64,000 nt of DNA. Origin: Herbaspirillum sp. 3R11. Lineage in GTDB: Bacteria > Pseudomonadota > Gammaproteobacteria > Burkholderiales > Burkholderiaceae_D. This document shows, piece by piece, positions 1 through 8,423 of the stretch. Where the stretch lies: the NCBI RefSeq assembly GCF_004563925.1, contig NZ_SPNJ01000005.1:310001-374000 (forward strand), written 5' to 3'. Within the stretch, counting starts at the first letter, position 1. Every line of letters begins with the position of its first letter. The translations under genes were made by a program, and so were the position numbers. The notes beneath the pieces are model-generated. The model made no database searches, was not told where the DNA came from, and saw only the letters and a list, made by a program, of their open reading frames with translations.

Positions 1-605
1 AGCCTGCACACGTGCAGCGCAATCGCGCTTTGCTGCGTAGTATTTTGCCCGCCGAACCGGCCTGGCTGACCCAGGTGCATGGCATCAACGTCGCGGACGC
101 GGCGCTGGTGCAGGGCGCGCCGGACGCTGATGCCTGTATCGCCAGCGAACCCGGCGTGGTGTGCGTCATGATGACGGCGGATTGCCTTCCTGTACTGTTA
201 TGTGACGCTACCGGCAGCGTGGTCGGTGCGGCGCATGCGGGGTGGCGCGGACTGGCCGGAGGTGTGCTGGAAAACACCGTGTCCGCCATGCGCGACCGCG
301 GCGCCGGCGAGATCATCGCCTGGCTCGGTCCGGCGATCGGTCCACAGCAATTTGAAGTCGGCGAAGACGTGCTGGAAGCGTTTGTTTCACACGATGCGGC
401 CAGCCGTGCAGCTTTCGATGCCATCGCCGGACGCGAAGGCAAATACCTGGCCGATATCTACCAACTGGCGCGCCGGCGGCTGGCACAAGCTGGCGTGCAG
501 CGGGTTGCCGGCGGTGGATTGTGTACCGTCAGCGACGAGCGGTTCTATTCCTATCGGCGCGACAAGCAGACCGGTCGCATGGCTTCGCTGATCTGGCTCA
601 AATAG
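1..605 (+). CDS. pgeF: Peptidoglycan editing factor PgeF / YfiH-type purine nucleoside phosphorylase, 5'-truncated
   Basis: This cytoplasmic family (formerly 'laccase domain', DUF152) acts as a peptidoglycan editing factor and metal-dependent purine nucleoside phosphorylase or adenosine deaminase. The metal-site signatures are visible: TQVHG, TADCLP and AAHAGWRG. The reading frame is open to the left edge: positions 3-11 encode P-A-H before the GTG at 12, which matches the usual family segment before 'NRALLR'. The gene therefore starts upstream of the window and the GTG at 12 is not its start. It ends with TAG at 603-605 and overlaps the convergent LysR gene by 8 bp. Family membership is secure; the physiological substrate is not shown by the sequence. 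Confidence 0.88.
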   Translation, partial: PAHVQRNRALLRSILPAEPAWLTQVHGINVADAALVQGAPDADACIASEPGVVCVMMTADCLPVLLCDATGSVVGAAHAGWRGLAGGVLENTVSAMRDRGAGEIIAWLGPAIGPQQFEVGEDVLEAFVSHDAASRAAFDAIAGREGKYLADIYQLARRRLAQAGVQRVAGGGLCTVSDERFYSYRRDKQTGRMASLIWLK

Positions 606-1503
606 TCGGCACGGTTGCTTCAGTCAACTGCTCCAATAACTGCCGGGTGTGTCCCGGCAACTCTTCCCGACTTCTCACGCAAATCAACAACTGCCGCTTC
701 GCCCATGCGTCGCTGAGCGGTATGCAATTGATCTCCATGGTCTTCTTGCAACGCAAGGCGGCGGTCTCGGGAATCACGGCGATGCCGACCTCGCGTTCCA
801 CCATCCGGCAGATGCCGTCAAAGCTGCGCAGCCTGACGCGATATTGCAGGCGTTTTCCGGCGCGCAACGCGTGACCGGCCAGATGTTCCTGTAGCGCGCT
901 GCCGGTGCTCAATCCAATGAAATTCTTGTCCGCGATTTCCACGAACTGCAGCGCCTTGCGCCGCGCCAGCGCATGCTTGCGCGGCAGCACGGCGACCAGC
1001 CGGTCCTGACGAAAAGGAATGGTCTGAAGGGGGCCAGTCGGCACCGAGTCGGCGACGATGCCGATGTCGGCCACGCCGTCGACAATGGCCTGCACGATTT
1101 CGTGGCTGAGCCGCTCTTCCAGGTCGATGTCGATATACGGGTTTTGCGCCAGGAACGTCCCCAGCGCATCGGGCAGAAATTCGCTGACCGCTGCGGTGTT
1201 GCCCAGCAGGCGGATGTGGCCTTTGAGGCCGTGGGCATATTCACTGAGTTCATCGCGCATCCGGTCCATTTGCTGATGCACGGCGCGGGCGTGGTGCAGC
1301 AGGGCACGTCCGGCGTGGGTCAGACGCACGCCGCGCCGTTCCCGCAGCAGCAAGGCCACGCCGAGTGCGTCTTCCATGCTGCGGATGCGGGCGCTCGCGG
1401 ACGCCAATGCGAGATGCGAACGGTCGGCGCCGGCGGTGATGCTGCCGGTTTCCGCGACATGCAGAAATAATCGCAGGTCGCTCAGATCAAGGCGTGTGCT
1501 CAT
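598..1503 (-). CDS. LysR-family transcriptional regulator
   Basis: A 301-residue LysR-type regulator, the usual length for the family. An N-terminal winged helix-turn-helix (about residues 5-65, with a typical LysR recognition segment around LASASARIRSMEDALG) is followed by a periplasmic-binding-protein-like effector domain (about 90-295). I chose the ATG at 1501-1503 because homologues begin with a short 'LDLSDLRLFL' start; an upstream in-frame Met at 1605 would add 34 unlikely residues. It is transcribed divergently from a TauE/SafE permease at 1633. LysR regulators commonly control a divergent neighbour, so it probably regulates that transporter in response to an unknown ligand. A perfect 10-bp inverted repeat lies just upstream of its start. 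Confidence 0.88.
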   Translation of the reverse strand: MSTRLDLSDLRLFLHVAETGSITAGADRSHLALASASARIRSMEDALGVALLLRERRGVRLTHAGRALLHHARAVHQQMDRMRDELSEYAHGLKGHIRLLGNTAAVSEFLPDALGTFLAQNPYIDIDLEERLSHEIVQAIVDGVADIGIVADSVPTGPLQTIPFRQDRLVAVLPRKHALARRKALQFVEIADKNFIGLSTGSALQEHLAGHALRAGKRLQYRVRLRSFDGICRMVEREVGIAVIPETAALRCKKTMEINCIPLSDAWAKRQLLICVRSREELPGHTRQLLEQLTEATVPTI

Positions 1504-1524
1504 GGTGGCGAATGGAGTTGGCGG

Positions 1525-1561
1525 GCCAGCCTTCGTCGGTGCCGAAGGCTGGCTTAGTGTA
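1525..1561 (-). promoter_or_regulatory. Inverted repeat and candidate -10 box of the LysR gene
   Basis: The arms GCCAGCCTTC (1525-1534) and GAAGGCTGGC (1544-1553) are perfectly complementary around a 9-nt spacer, 22 bp upstream of the LysR start codon. On the minus strand TACACT (1561-1556) could be a -10 box, with TCGTCA 17 bp further upstream as a weak -35. The repeat would then lie at or just after the transcription start. It could be an autoregulatory operator or an mRNA leader hairpin. The base pairing is seen directly; the function is inferred. Confidence 0.4.
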
Positions 1562-1632
1562 TTCCAGATTTTCACGTGTGACGATAGCTGGCAGACTTGG
1601 CGCATTGTTGAATGAATACCAGAGGAGCCGCC

Positions 1633-2400
1633 GTGCCGACCAGTTTATCTTTTGATTCTACTCATTTCATGCTGCTGTCTGCGGTTACGGCCGTCTTTTT
1701 GCTGGCCGGCTTTGTCAAGGGCGTGGTCGGACTCGGCCTGCCCACCGTGGCGGTAGGGCTGCTCGGTTTGTTCATGCCGCCGTTGCAGGCCGCTGCACTT
1801 CTGATCGTACCTTCGCTGGTAACCAACCTCTGGCAATTGCTGGCCGGCGGGCGCTTCATGTGGTTGCTGCGGCGGCTTTGGCTGATGTTGCTGGGGATCG
1901 TCGTCGGCACCTTGCTGGGTGCGAATTTCATGGCAACCGATATGAGCGGGCGCGCGACGATTTTTCTCGGCCTGGCATTGGTCGTGTATGCCGTATTGGG
2001 GTTGGCAGCGGTGAAATTTTCCGTCAGCACCGACAGGGAAAGGTATCTGTCACCGTCAATCGGTCTGGCCACTGGATTGGTCACTGCGGCGACGGCGGTA
2101 TTCGTGATTCCAGCAGTACCGTATTTACAGGCGCTTGACCTGGAAAAGGATGAGCTTATTCAGGCGCTCGGTCTGTCGTTCACGGTGTCGACCATCGCGA
2201 TGGCGGTCGGACTCGCGCAGGGCGGTGCGTTGCAGATGGAAGGCGCGGCGATTTCGGTGATGGCATTAGTGCCGGCGCTGGGAGGCATGTTCCTCGGGCA
2301 GTGGCTGCGCGGGAAGATTTCGGCGACCCTGTTTCGCCGCTGCTTCTTCATCGGTTTGCTGCTGCTGGGACTGCACCTGAGTTCACATCTGTGGCGATGA
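1633..2400 (+). CDS. TauE/SafE-family sulfite/organosulfonate exporter-type permease
   Basis: An integral membrane protein of about 255 residues, nearly all hydrophobic helices separated by short loops. The glycine-rich first helix (LAGFVKGVVGLGLP) and a second half of similar build are characteristic of TauE/SafE (DUF81) permeases, which move small anions such as sulfite or sulfoacetate across the inner membrane. I prefer the GTG at 1633 because AGAGGAG lies 6-12 bases before it; the in-frame ATG at 1612 would add seven residues. It is divergent from the LysR regulator, and its stop overlaps the next small gene (ATGA). The substrate cannot be told from sequence. Confidence 0.85.
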   Translation: MPTSLSFDSTHFMLLSAVTAVFLLAGFVKGVVGLGLPTVAVGLLGLFMPPLQAAALLIVPSLVTNLWQLLAGGRFMWLLRRLWLMLLGIVVGTLLGANFMATDMSGRATIFLGLALVVYAVLGLAAVKFSVSTDRERYLSPSIGLATGLVTAATAVFVIPAVPYLQALDLEKDELIQALGLSFTVSTIAMAVGLAQGGALQMEGAAISVMALVPALGGMFLGQWLRGKISATLFRRCFFIGLLLLGLHLSSHLWR

Positions 2401-2633
2401 ACGGCTTGCAGTTCGACATCGAAATCCGGGCGGATGGCTTGCGCATTTATGCCAGGCTGGGTCAGCAAACCGTCGGCGCACTCGATGTGGAAAATTGCGG
2501 TCCACGCAAGGATGGTGAACTGAGCGCTGCGGTAGTTTATGTTGTTCCGCGCTGGCGCAGCAACGGCATTGAGGACGCATTACGAGAATGCCTTGCGTTG
2601 CATGCGGCGAAGACGTTGCTCATACGTGGCTGA
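2397..2633 (+). CDS. Small hypothetical protein, possibly a reduced GNAT-like fold
   Basis: This 78-residue frame starts with an ATG overlapping the TGA of the permease, which implies translational coupling. The C-terminal half (VVYVVPRWRSNGIEDALRE) loosely resembles the acetyl-CoA-binding 'V-x-P-x-x-R-x-x-G-I/x-x-x-L' segment of GNAT acetyltransferases, but the protein is about half the usual size and lacks most of the fold. It may be a cut-down acetyltransferase, an accessory protein for the permease, or something else. That it is a real gene is supported by the overlap and the coding-like composition; the function is unknown. Confidence 0.55.
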   Translation: MNGLQFDIEIRADGLRIYARLGQQTVGALDVENCGPRKDGELSAAVVYVVPRWRSNGIEDALRECLALHAAKTLLIRG

Positions 2634-2700
2634 GCGCAATTTTCAATTTTCAACTATCGTATTTCTTCTATTGGCGGTTTTGCGCCGCTGTGTAATTCTC

Positions 2701-2726
2701 GCGCTTTCATGTCGACATGAAGGCGC
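2701..2726. terminator. Near-perfect 26-bp palindrome between convergent genes
   Basis: GCGC followed by TTTCATGTC and its complement GACATGAA forms a 13-bp stem with a single G-U step and no loop to spare. It lies between two convergent genes ending at 2633 and 2742. Neither side has a long T run, so termination would be weak. It may instead be a protein-binding palindrome. Confidence 0.35.
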
Positions 2727-2741
2727 ATTTCTCATTGCGTG

Positions 2742-2987
2742 TCAGGACTCGTTTTTCTGATCCTGCACCACTTCATTTTCCGGGCTTTGTGCGGCCTCAT
2801 GCGCTGCTTTCGATTTTTCCCGGATTTGACGATTCCGCTTGCGTTGCGGTGTACCCATCAGGTATAAAACAATTGTCAAGGGAAATACGCCGTACAGGAA
2901 AAACGTCATGATTCCTGCAGTGACGGACTGTTCGGTAATCGACATCATGAAGACGACATATAACCATGCGATTGCGACGATGTACAT
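2742..2987 (-). CDS. Small two-helix inner-membrane protein beside phaC
   Basis: An 81-residue protein with two hydrophobic segments (about residues 2-18 and 25-44) followed by a charged, lysine- and glutamate-rich cytoplasmic tail. The ATG at 2985-2987 gives a start immediately before the first membrane segment; longer in-frame starts only add basic residues. It is divergent from phaC with a 66-bp gap, so the two share a promoter region. I recognise no functional family. The position suggests only that it might be co-regulated with PHA synthesis. Confidence 0.65.
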   Translation of the reverse strand: MYIVAIAWLYVVFMMSITEQSVTAGIMTFFLYGVFPLTIVLYLMGTPQRKRNRQIREKSKAAHEAAQSPENEVVQDQKNES

Positions 2988-3053
2988 TGTGGTTTCTGGT
3001 TTTACAGACTGAGCGACAAACCGTAACAATACGCGAAAATTGTAGAAGCGAGC

Positions 3054-4790
3054 ATGAATACGCAGAACCCGCATAGTGTCCCTCCCGTTGTTTCAGCATG
3101 GCTAAGCCAGTTATCTGATCCCCAGACGTGGCAATCTTGGCAGACCGGACACACGCCCGCCGGCCAGCTTGACGTACAGTCGATTCAGAAGCAGTTGGGC
3201 GACCTCGGCGCCACACTCGATCCAGCCGATGTCGTCCGGTTGCAGCAAGACTATGCGGATCAGTTCGCCAGTCTGTGGCAGAGTGCGGCCAGCTCGCAGA
3301 TTCCCGCCGTTACCGATCGCCGCATGTCCGCGCCGGCATGGCAGACGAATCCGTTTTTCGCCTTTCATGCGGCGGCTTACCAGCTCAATGCGCGCTTTCT
3401 GACCTCTATTGTCGATGCGGTCAAATCGTCTGACAAGATCAAACAGAAGCTTCGTTTTGCGGTGCAGCAAATGATCGATGCACTGTCGCCGGCGAACTTC
3501 CTTGCGACCAATCCCGAAGCCCAGCAAAAGATTATCGATACGCACGGTGAAAGCCTCACGCGCGGCATTGCACAATTGTTCACGGATTTGCAGAAAGGCC
3601 GCGTTTCGCAAACGGATGAAACCGCCTTTGAAGTCGGCAAGGATGTCGCCACGACCGCAGGTTCGGTGGTGTTCGAAAATGAATTGTTTCAGCTCATCCA
3701 GTATGCACCGCTGACCAAAACGGTGCATGCGCGTCCGCTGCTGATTGTGCCGCCTTGCATCAACAAGTTTTACATCCTCGATTTGCAGCCGCAGAATTCG
3801 CTCGTTCGTTATACGGTGGAGCAGGGCAATACAGTGTTCCTGGTTTCCTGGCGCAATGCCGATGCCTCAATGGAGACCGCGACCTGGGATCAATACGTCG
3901 ATGACGCCGTGGTCAGCGCGATCCATGTGGCGCAGGAAATTTCCGGGCAAGACAAGATCAATGCGCTCGGCTTCTGCGTCGGCGGCACCATTCTTTCGTG
4001 CGCCCTGGCGGTGCTTGCTGCGCGTGGTGAAGAGCCGGTGGCCAGTCTGACGCTGTTGACTGCGTTCCTGAATTTCCTCGATACCGGCGCGATTGACGTT
4101 TACATCGACGACGTCCAGATCGGAATGCGCGAGCAGATGATCGGCAAGAGCGGCCTGATGGCGGGGCGCGATTTCGCCTCGGCGTTTTCGAGTCTGCGGC
4201 CGAACGACCTGCTGTGGAATTACGTCGAATCGAATTATCTCAAGGGCGAAACGCCGCAGGCGTTCGATCTGCTTTACTGGAATGCCGACAGCACCAATTT
4301 ACCGGGACCGATGTTCTGCTATTACCTGCGGCACATGTATCTGGAAAACGCGCTCAAGGAACCGGGCAAGCTGACCATCGCCGGTGAAAAGATCGATCTC
4401 TACAAGCTCAACATGCCGGCGTTCATCTACGCTTCGCGTGAGGATCACATCGTGCCGTGGGCTTCGGCCTTTGCGTCGACCGCTATCCTCAACGCCAAAA
4501 AGCCGGCAAACAATCGTTTCGTGCTGGGTGCTTCTGGACACATCGCCGGCGTGATCAATCCGCCGGCAAAAAAGAAACGCAGCTACTGGACCAACGACAA
4601 GATCGGGGCTGATCCCGAAGCATGGTTTGCCAGCGCCGTGGAACATCCCGGCAGCTGGTGGACCGAATGGTCAGGTTTCCTTGTCAAGCATGCCGGCAAG
4701 CAAGTCGCAGCACCGAAAAAAGCGGGCAATGCCAAATTCAAACCGATTGAACCGGCGCCGGGGAGGTACGTCAAAGTCAGAGCCGAATGA
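3054..4790 (+). CDS. phaC: Class I poly(3-hydroxyalkanoate) synthase
   Basis: PhaC polymerises (R)-3-hydroxyacyl-CoA, mainly 3-hydroxybutyryl-CoA, into polyester at the surface of cytoplasmic granules. At 578 residues it has class I length. An N-terminal PhaC_N domain (about 70-240) precedes an alpha/beta-hydrolase domain. The lipase-like box reads GFCVGG with the nucleophile Cys308; Asp464 (in EDHIVPW) and His496 (in SGHIAG) complete the catalytic triad at spacings expected for the Cupriavidus-type enzyme. It is followed after 165 bp by phaB and then phaR; no phaA thiolase lies here, so acetoacetyl-CoA must come from a thiolase encoded elsewhere. Confidence 0.97.
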   Translation: MNTQNPHSVPPVVSAWLSQLSDPQTWQSWQTGHTPAGQLDVQSIQKQLGDLGATLDPADVVRLQQDYADQFASLWQSAASSQIPAVTDRRMSAPAWQTNPFFAFHAAAYQLNARFLTSIVDAVKSSDKIKQKLRFAVQQMIDALSPANFLATNPEAQQKIIDTHGESLTRGIAQLFTDLQKGRVSQTDETAFEVGKDVATTAGSVVFENELFQLIQYAPLTKTVHARPLLIVPPCINKFYILDLQPQNSLVRYTVEQGNTVFLVSWRNADASMETATWDQYVDDAVVSAIHVAQEISGQDKINALGFCVGGTILSCALAVLAARGEEPVASLTLLTAFLNFLDTGAIDVYIDDVQIGMREQMIGKSGLMAGRDFASAFSSLRPNDLLWNYVESNYLKGETPQAFDLLYWNADSTNLPGPMFCYYLRHMYLENALKEPGKLTIAGEKIDLYKLNMPAFIYASREDHIVPWASAFASTAILNAKKPANNRFVLGASGHIAGVINPPAKKKRSYWTNDKIGADPEAWFASAVEHPGSWWTEWSGFLVKHAGKQVAAPKKAGNAKFKPIEPAPGRYVKVRAE

Positions 4791-4955
4791 GGCAATGAGA
4801 CGAATAGGGTCTGCGAAGATCAACAGGCAATAAAAGCAGCAATCAACAAGAACGGGATGCGGTTTCATAAAGATGTCTGCATGCACAGCAATGTGGAATA
4901 GCAGTCGTCGTCATCCCCGGAACTTATCCACCCGACACAAATAGGAGGCAGGACC

Positions 4956-5696
4956 ATGGTAAAACGTATCGCATATGTGACCGGCGGCATGGGGGGCATC
5001 GGTACCCCAATTTGCGCACGTCTGGCCAAAGACGGCTACACGGTAGTTGCCGGTTGCGGCCCGAATTCTGCCCGCAAGGACAAATGGCTGGCTTCCATGC
5101 GCGAGCAGGGTTTCGACGTCCACGCGTCTGAAGGCAACGTCGCCGACTGGGAATCGACCAAGGCAGCGTTTGACAAAGTGAGGGCAGAGATCGGCGAGGT
5201 TGATGTGCTGGTCAACAATGCCGGCATCACCCGCGATGGTCAGTTCCGCAAGATGAGCAAGTCCGACTGGGATGCGGTCATCGACACCAACCTGAATTCT
5301 CTGTTCAACGTGACCAAACAGGTCATCGAGGGCATGGTGGACCGCAACTGGGGACGCATCATCAATATTTCGTCGGTCAATGGTCAGAAGGGCCAGTTCG
5401 GCCAGACTAATTATTCGACCGCAAAAGCCGGTATTCATGGTTTCACCATGGCGCTGGCGCAGGAAGTCGCCACCAAGGGGGTGACGGTCAATACAGTGTC
5501 ACCGGGTTATGTCGGTACCGACATGGTGCGCGCGATTCGCCCTGAAGTTCTGGAAAAAATCGTCGCCGGCATCCCGGTCAAGCGTTTGGCGGAGCCTGAG
5601 GAAATCGCCTCCATCATCGCCTGGATCGCGTCGAATGAAGGTGGTTACGCCACCGGTTCCGACTTTTCGCTGAATGGCGGCTTGCATATGGGCTAA
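4956..5696 (+). CDS. phaB: NADPH-dependent acetoacetyl-CoA reductase
   Basis: PhaB reduces acetoacetyl-CoA to (R)-3-hydroxybutyryl-CoA, the monomer used by PhaC. This 246-residue short-chain dehydrogenase has the cofactor loop TGGMGGIG near residues 9-16, NNAG in the core, and the YSTAK catalytic motif with Tyr153 and Lys157. A strong AGGAGG ribosome-binding site sits 9-14 bases before the ATG. The C-terminal 'YATGSDFSLNGGLHMG' matches acetoacetyl-CoA reductases rather than FabG. It follows phaC on the same strand, either co-transcribed or from a promoter in the 165-bp gap. Confidence 0.95.
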   Translation: MVKRIAYVTGGMGGIGTPICARLAKDGYTVVAGCGPNSARKDKWLASMREQGFDVHASEGNVADWESTKAAFDKVRAEIGEVDVLVNNAGITRDGQFRKMSKSDWDAVIDTNLNSLFNVTKQVIEGMVDRNWGRIINISSVNGQKGQFGQTNYSTAKAGIHGFTMALAQEVATKGVTVNTVSPGYVGTDMVRAIRPEVLEKIVAGIPVKRLAEPEEIASIIAWIASNEGGYATGSDFSLNGGLHMG

Positions 5697-5758
5697 GCAT
5701 TGGTGGGGAAATCGGAGATGCATTTCCGGTTTCTCGACTTTTAAGGGAAACTGCGTAC

Positions 5759-5789
5759 TTGTATGCATGCGTGGTTTCCCGCCTATAAT
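5759..5789 (+). promoter_or_regulatory. Candidate promoter of phaR
   Basis: A perfect -10 hexamer TATAAT (5784-5789) lies 76 bp before the phaR start. The best -35 is TTGTAT at 5759-5764, but the 19-bp spacer is longer than ideal. A TGCATGC-type palindrome falls in the spacer; PhaR proteins are known to bind TGCA-rich sites, so autoregulation here is plausible but inferred. Confidence 0.42.
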
Positions 5790-5865
5790 GCGTTACGCCA
5801 GCGGATCGACTTCAACCTAAAAATATGGGTCCGCTTATATAGCTGAAAACAGACTGGAATTTCAG

Positions 5866-6423
5866 ATGACAAGTGCAAAAAAATCAGGCGAGCGTTTAAT
5901 TAAAAAATATCCAAATCGCCGCCTGTACGATACACAAACAAGTTCTTACATTACGTTGACCGACGTGAAACAGCTGGTCCTCGACGACGAGGAATTTGCT
6001 GTCGTCGACGCCAAGAATGGCGACGATCTGACGCGCAGCATTCTGCTGCAAATCATTCTGGAAGAAGAGTCGCATGGTGCGCCGATGTTCTCCAGTGCAG
6101 CGTTGTCGCAGATCATTCGCTACTACGGCCACGCCATGCAAGGCATGATGGGCTCTTACCTGGAAAAGAATATCCAGGCATTTATCGACATTCAGAACAA
6201 GCTGACGGAAAACTCCAAGGGCTTTTACGAAGGCAAGCCGTTCAGTCCTGAAATGTGGGCGCAATTCATGAACGTGCAAGGTCCGATGATGCAAGGCATG
6301 ATGAGTAACTACATCGAACAGAGCAAGAGCCTGTTCGTCCAGATGCAAGAGCAGATGCAGAGTCAGACCAAGAACATGTTCGGGACTTTCCCGTTCGTTC
6401 CAACCGACCCGGCGAAAAAGTAG
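5866..6423 (+). CDS. phaR: Polyhydroxyalkanoate synthesis repressor PhaR
   Basis: PhaR is a cytoplasmic repressor that binds DNA upstream of phasin and PHA genes and is titrated away by nascent polyester granules. The 185-residue protein has the diagnostic N-terminal PHB_acc_N domain beginning with IKKYPNRRLYDT (about residues 8-70), followed by the PHB accumulation regulatory domain and a glutamine/methionine-rich tail. It lies downstream of phaC and phaB, the usual order in Burkholderiales. A -10-like TATAAT upstream suggests its own promoter. Confidence 0.95.
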   Translation: MTSAKKSGERLIKKYPNRRLYDTQTSSYITLTDVKQLVLDDEEFAVVDAKNGDDLTRSILLQIILEEESHGAPMFSSAALSQIIRYYGHAMQGMMGSYLEKNIQAFIDIQNKLTENSKGFYEGKPFSPEMWAQFMNVQGPMMQGMMSNYIEQSKSLFVQMQEQMQSQTKNMFGTFPFVPTDPAKK

Positions 6424-6531
6424 TCATTCTGTCAAGGCGGGTATGCCGTTTACGGCTGCCCGGCCTGTCAAAGGGTACAATAGCGGATTCGTCCTGAACC
6501 ACGCTTTCTTACCTTTTTTAGTCCATCCGTC

Positions 6532-7908
6532 ATGTCCAATGCTTCTCCCGTCGTACCCCAGGTAGCCCCCAAGGTCGGCTTCGTTTCACTCGGCTGCCCC
6601 AAGGCGCTGGTGGACTCCGAACAAATCCTCACGCAATTGCGAGCCGAAGGCTACGATACCGCCAAGTCCTATGACGGCGCCGATCTGGTCATCGTCAATA
6701 CCTGCGGCTTCATCGATGCCGCCGTGCAAGAGTCGCTGGACGCGATCGGCGAGGCGTTGAGCGAAAACGGCAGGGTCATCGTCACCGGTTGTCTCGGCGC
6801 CAAGAAAGATGGTGATGGCGACGACCTGATCCAGAAAATCCATCCCAAGGTGCTCGAAGTCACCGGCCCGCACGCCGTCGGCGAAGTCATGCAGGCGGTT
6901 CACAAGCATCTGCCCAAGCCGCATGCTCCCTTCCTGGACCTGGTGCCGGCGCAAGGCGTGAAGCTTACGCCCAAGCATTTTGCCTACCTCAAGATTTCCG
7001 AAGGCTGCAATCATCGCTGCAGCTTCTGCATCATTCCGTCCATGCGCGGCGACCTCGTGTCCCGCCCGATCGCGGACATCATGCTGGAAGCCGAAAACCT
7101 GTTCAACGCCGGCGTCAAGGAGTTGCTGGTCATCTCACAGGACACCAGCGCCTACGGCGTCGACGTTAAATTCCGCACAGGGTTCTGGAACGGCAAGCCG
7201 GTCAAGACCCACATGACGCAACTGGTCGAAGCGCTCGGCGAACTGGCCAGTCGTTACGGCGCCTGGGTGCGCCTGCACTACGTTTATCCGTACCCGCACG
7301 TGGACCAGATCATTCCGTTCATGGCGCAAGGCCATGTGCTGCCATACCTTGACGTACCTCTGCAGCACGCCCATCCGGATGTGCTCAAGCGCATGAAGCG
7401 TCCGGCCAGCGGTGAGAAGAACATTGAGCGCATCCAGGCCTGGCGCAAAATGTGTCCGGACCTGACCATCCGCTCGACCTTTATCGCCGGTTTCCCTGGC
7501 GAAACCGAAGCCGAGTTCGAATACCTGCTCGACTTCCTCAAGGAAGCCGAAATCGACCGGCTGGGTTGCTTCGCCTATTCCCCCGTGGAAGGCGCGACTG
7601 CGAATTTGCTCGACAATCCGGTGCCGGAAGAAGTTCGTGAAGAGCGCCGTGGGCGCGTCATGCAACTGCAGGAAGAGATCTCCAAGAAACGTCTGCAAGC
7701 CAAAATCGGGAAAACCCTGCGCGTGCTGATTGATGAAGTCGATCGCAGCGGCGGCATTGGACGCTCTTCCGCCGATGCGCCCGAAATCGACGGCGTGGTC
7801 TACGTCAAACCACCGTTCGAACCGCATAAAAAGCTCGTGGTCGGCGAGTTTGTCGATGTCGTGGTCACCGCTGCCGACGCGCACGATTTGTGGGCTGCGG
7901 CACAATGA
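6532..7908 (+). CDS. rimO: Ribosomal protein S12 methylthiotransferase RimO
   Basis: RimO is a radical-SAM enzyme that adds a methylthio group to a conserved aspartate of ribosomal protein S12. The 458-residue protein has the N-terminal UPF0004 domain with cysteines in GCPK, NTCGF and GCLGA that hold the second [4Fe-4S] cluster. The radical-SAM motif CNHRCSFC (Cys159, Cys163, Cys166) and a C-terminal TRAM domain follow. The '[12 protein letters not shown]' start separates RimO from its relative MiaB. A possible -10 (TACAAT, 6476-6481) lies upstream. The stop overlaps the next start by 4 bp. Confidence 0.96.
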   Translation: MSNASPVVPQVAPKVGFVSLGCPKALVDSEQILTQLRAEGYDTAKSYDGADLVIVNTCGFIDAAVQESLDAIGEALSENGRVIVTGCLGAKKDGDGDDLIQKIHPKVLEVTGPHAVGEVMQAVHKHLPKPHAPFLDLVPAQGVKLTPKHFAYLKISEGCNHRCSFCIIPSMRGDLVSRPIADIMLEAENLFNAGVKELLVISQDTSAYGVDVKFRTGFWNGKPVKTHMTQLVEALGELASRYGAWVRLHYVYPYPHVDQIIPFMAQGHVLPYLDVPLQHAHPDVLKRMKRPASGEKNIERIQAWRKMCPDLTIRSTFIAGFPGETEAEFEYLLDFLKEAEIDRLGCFAYSPVEGATANLLDNPVPEEVREERRGRVMQLQEEISKKRLQAKIGKTLRVLIDEVDRSGGIGRSSADAPEIDGVVYVKPPFEPHKKLVVGEFVDVVVTAADAHDLWAAAQ

Positions 7909-8351
7909 TGGCAGGCGTTTCAAGGTTGTTGCTGGTGTTGGCGTTGTCCGGTTTGACCGTTTGTCTCCATGCACAGCAAGTTGTAGCCGGTGCCGCTGTA
8001 ACCGCGGCAACGACGCCTGCCGTTGCCGCGCCGGGCAGTCTGCAGGAAGCACTGAGCAAGCCTGCGGTGCTGCGCGGCACCCTCGGCGATGAGCGGGTCC
8101 AGCTCAGCGTAAAGCCCAAGGCGGATGAAGACGGTCTGGAAGGCAAGTATTTTGTTTTTGGTCAAAGTGCGCAGATATTGCTGGCCGGCGAAGTCGATCA
8201 GAACGACCTGATGATGGAGGAATCCCACAATGGCAAGGATGTGTCCGGCCAGTGGGAAGGCAGCTTCAAGGACGGTCTGCTCAGCGGGACCTGGTCCACG
8301 CTCGACGGCTCCGTCACCAAACCGTTTTCCCTCAAGGTCGGCGCTCCCTGA
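7905..8351 (+). CDS. Small exported protein of unknown function
   Basis: A 148-residue protein whose ATG overlaps the rimO stop (ATGA), so translation is probably coupled. The N-terminus is a clear Sec signal peptide: a basic residue, a long leucine/valine core and a cut near CLHA-QQ. The mature part has repeated short beta-type segments rich in G, D and K (such as [13 protein letters not shown] and [17 protein letters not shown]), which suggests a periplasmic beta-barrel or beta-sandwich. I do not recognise a named family. Coupling with rimO may be only positional. Confidence 0.7.
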   Translation: MMAGVSRLLLVLALSGLTVCLHAQQVVAGAAVTAATTPAVAAPGSLQEALSKPAVLRGTLGDERVQLSVKPKADEDGLEGKYFVFGQSAQILLAGEVDQNDLMMEESHNGKDVSGQWEGSFKDGLLSGTWSTLDGSVTKPFSLKVGAP

Positions 8352-8423
8352 CGCCTGCGGCAAAAACAGGATGATTCCTGACAGTGCGACGTCTTCCCAA
8401 CAAGAATTCATTCGAGGTTATTC

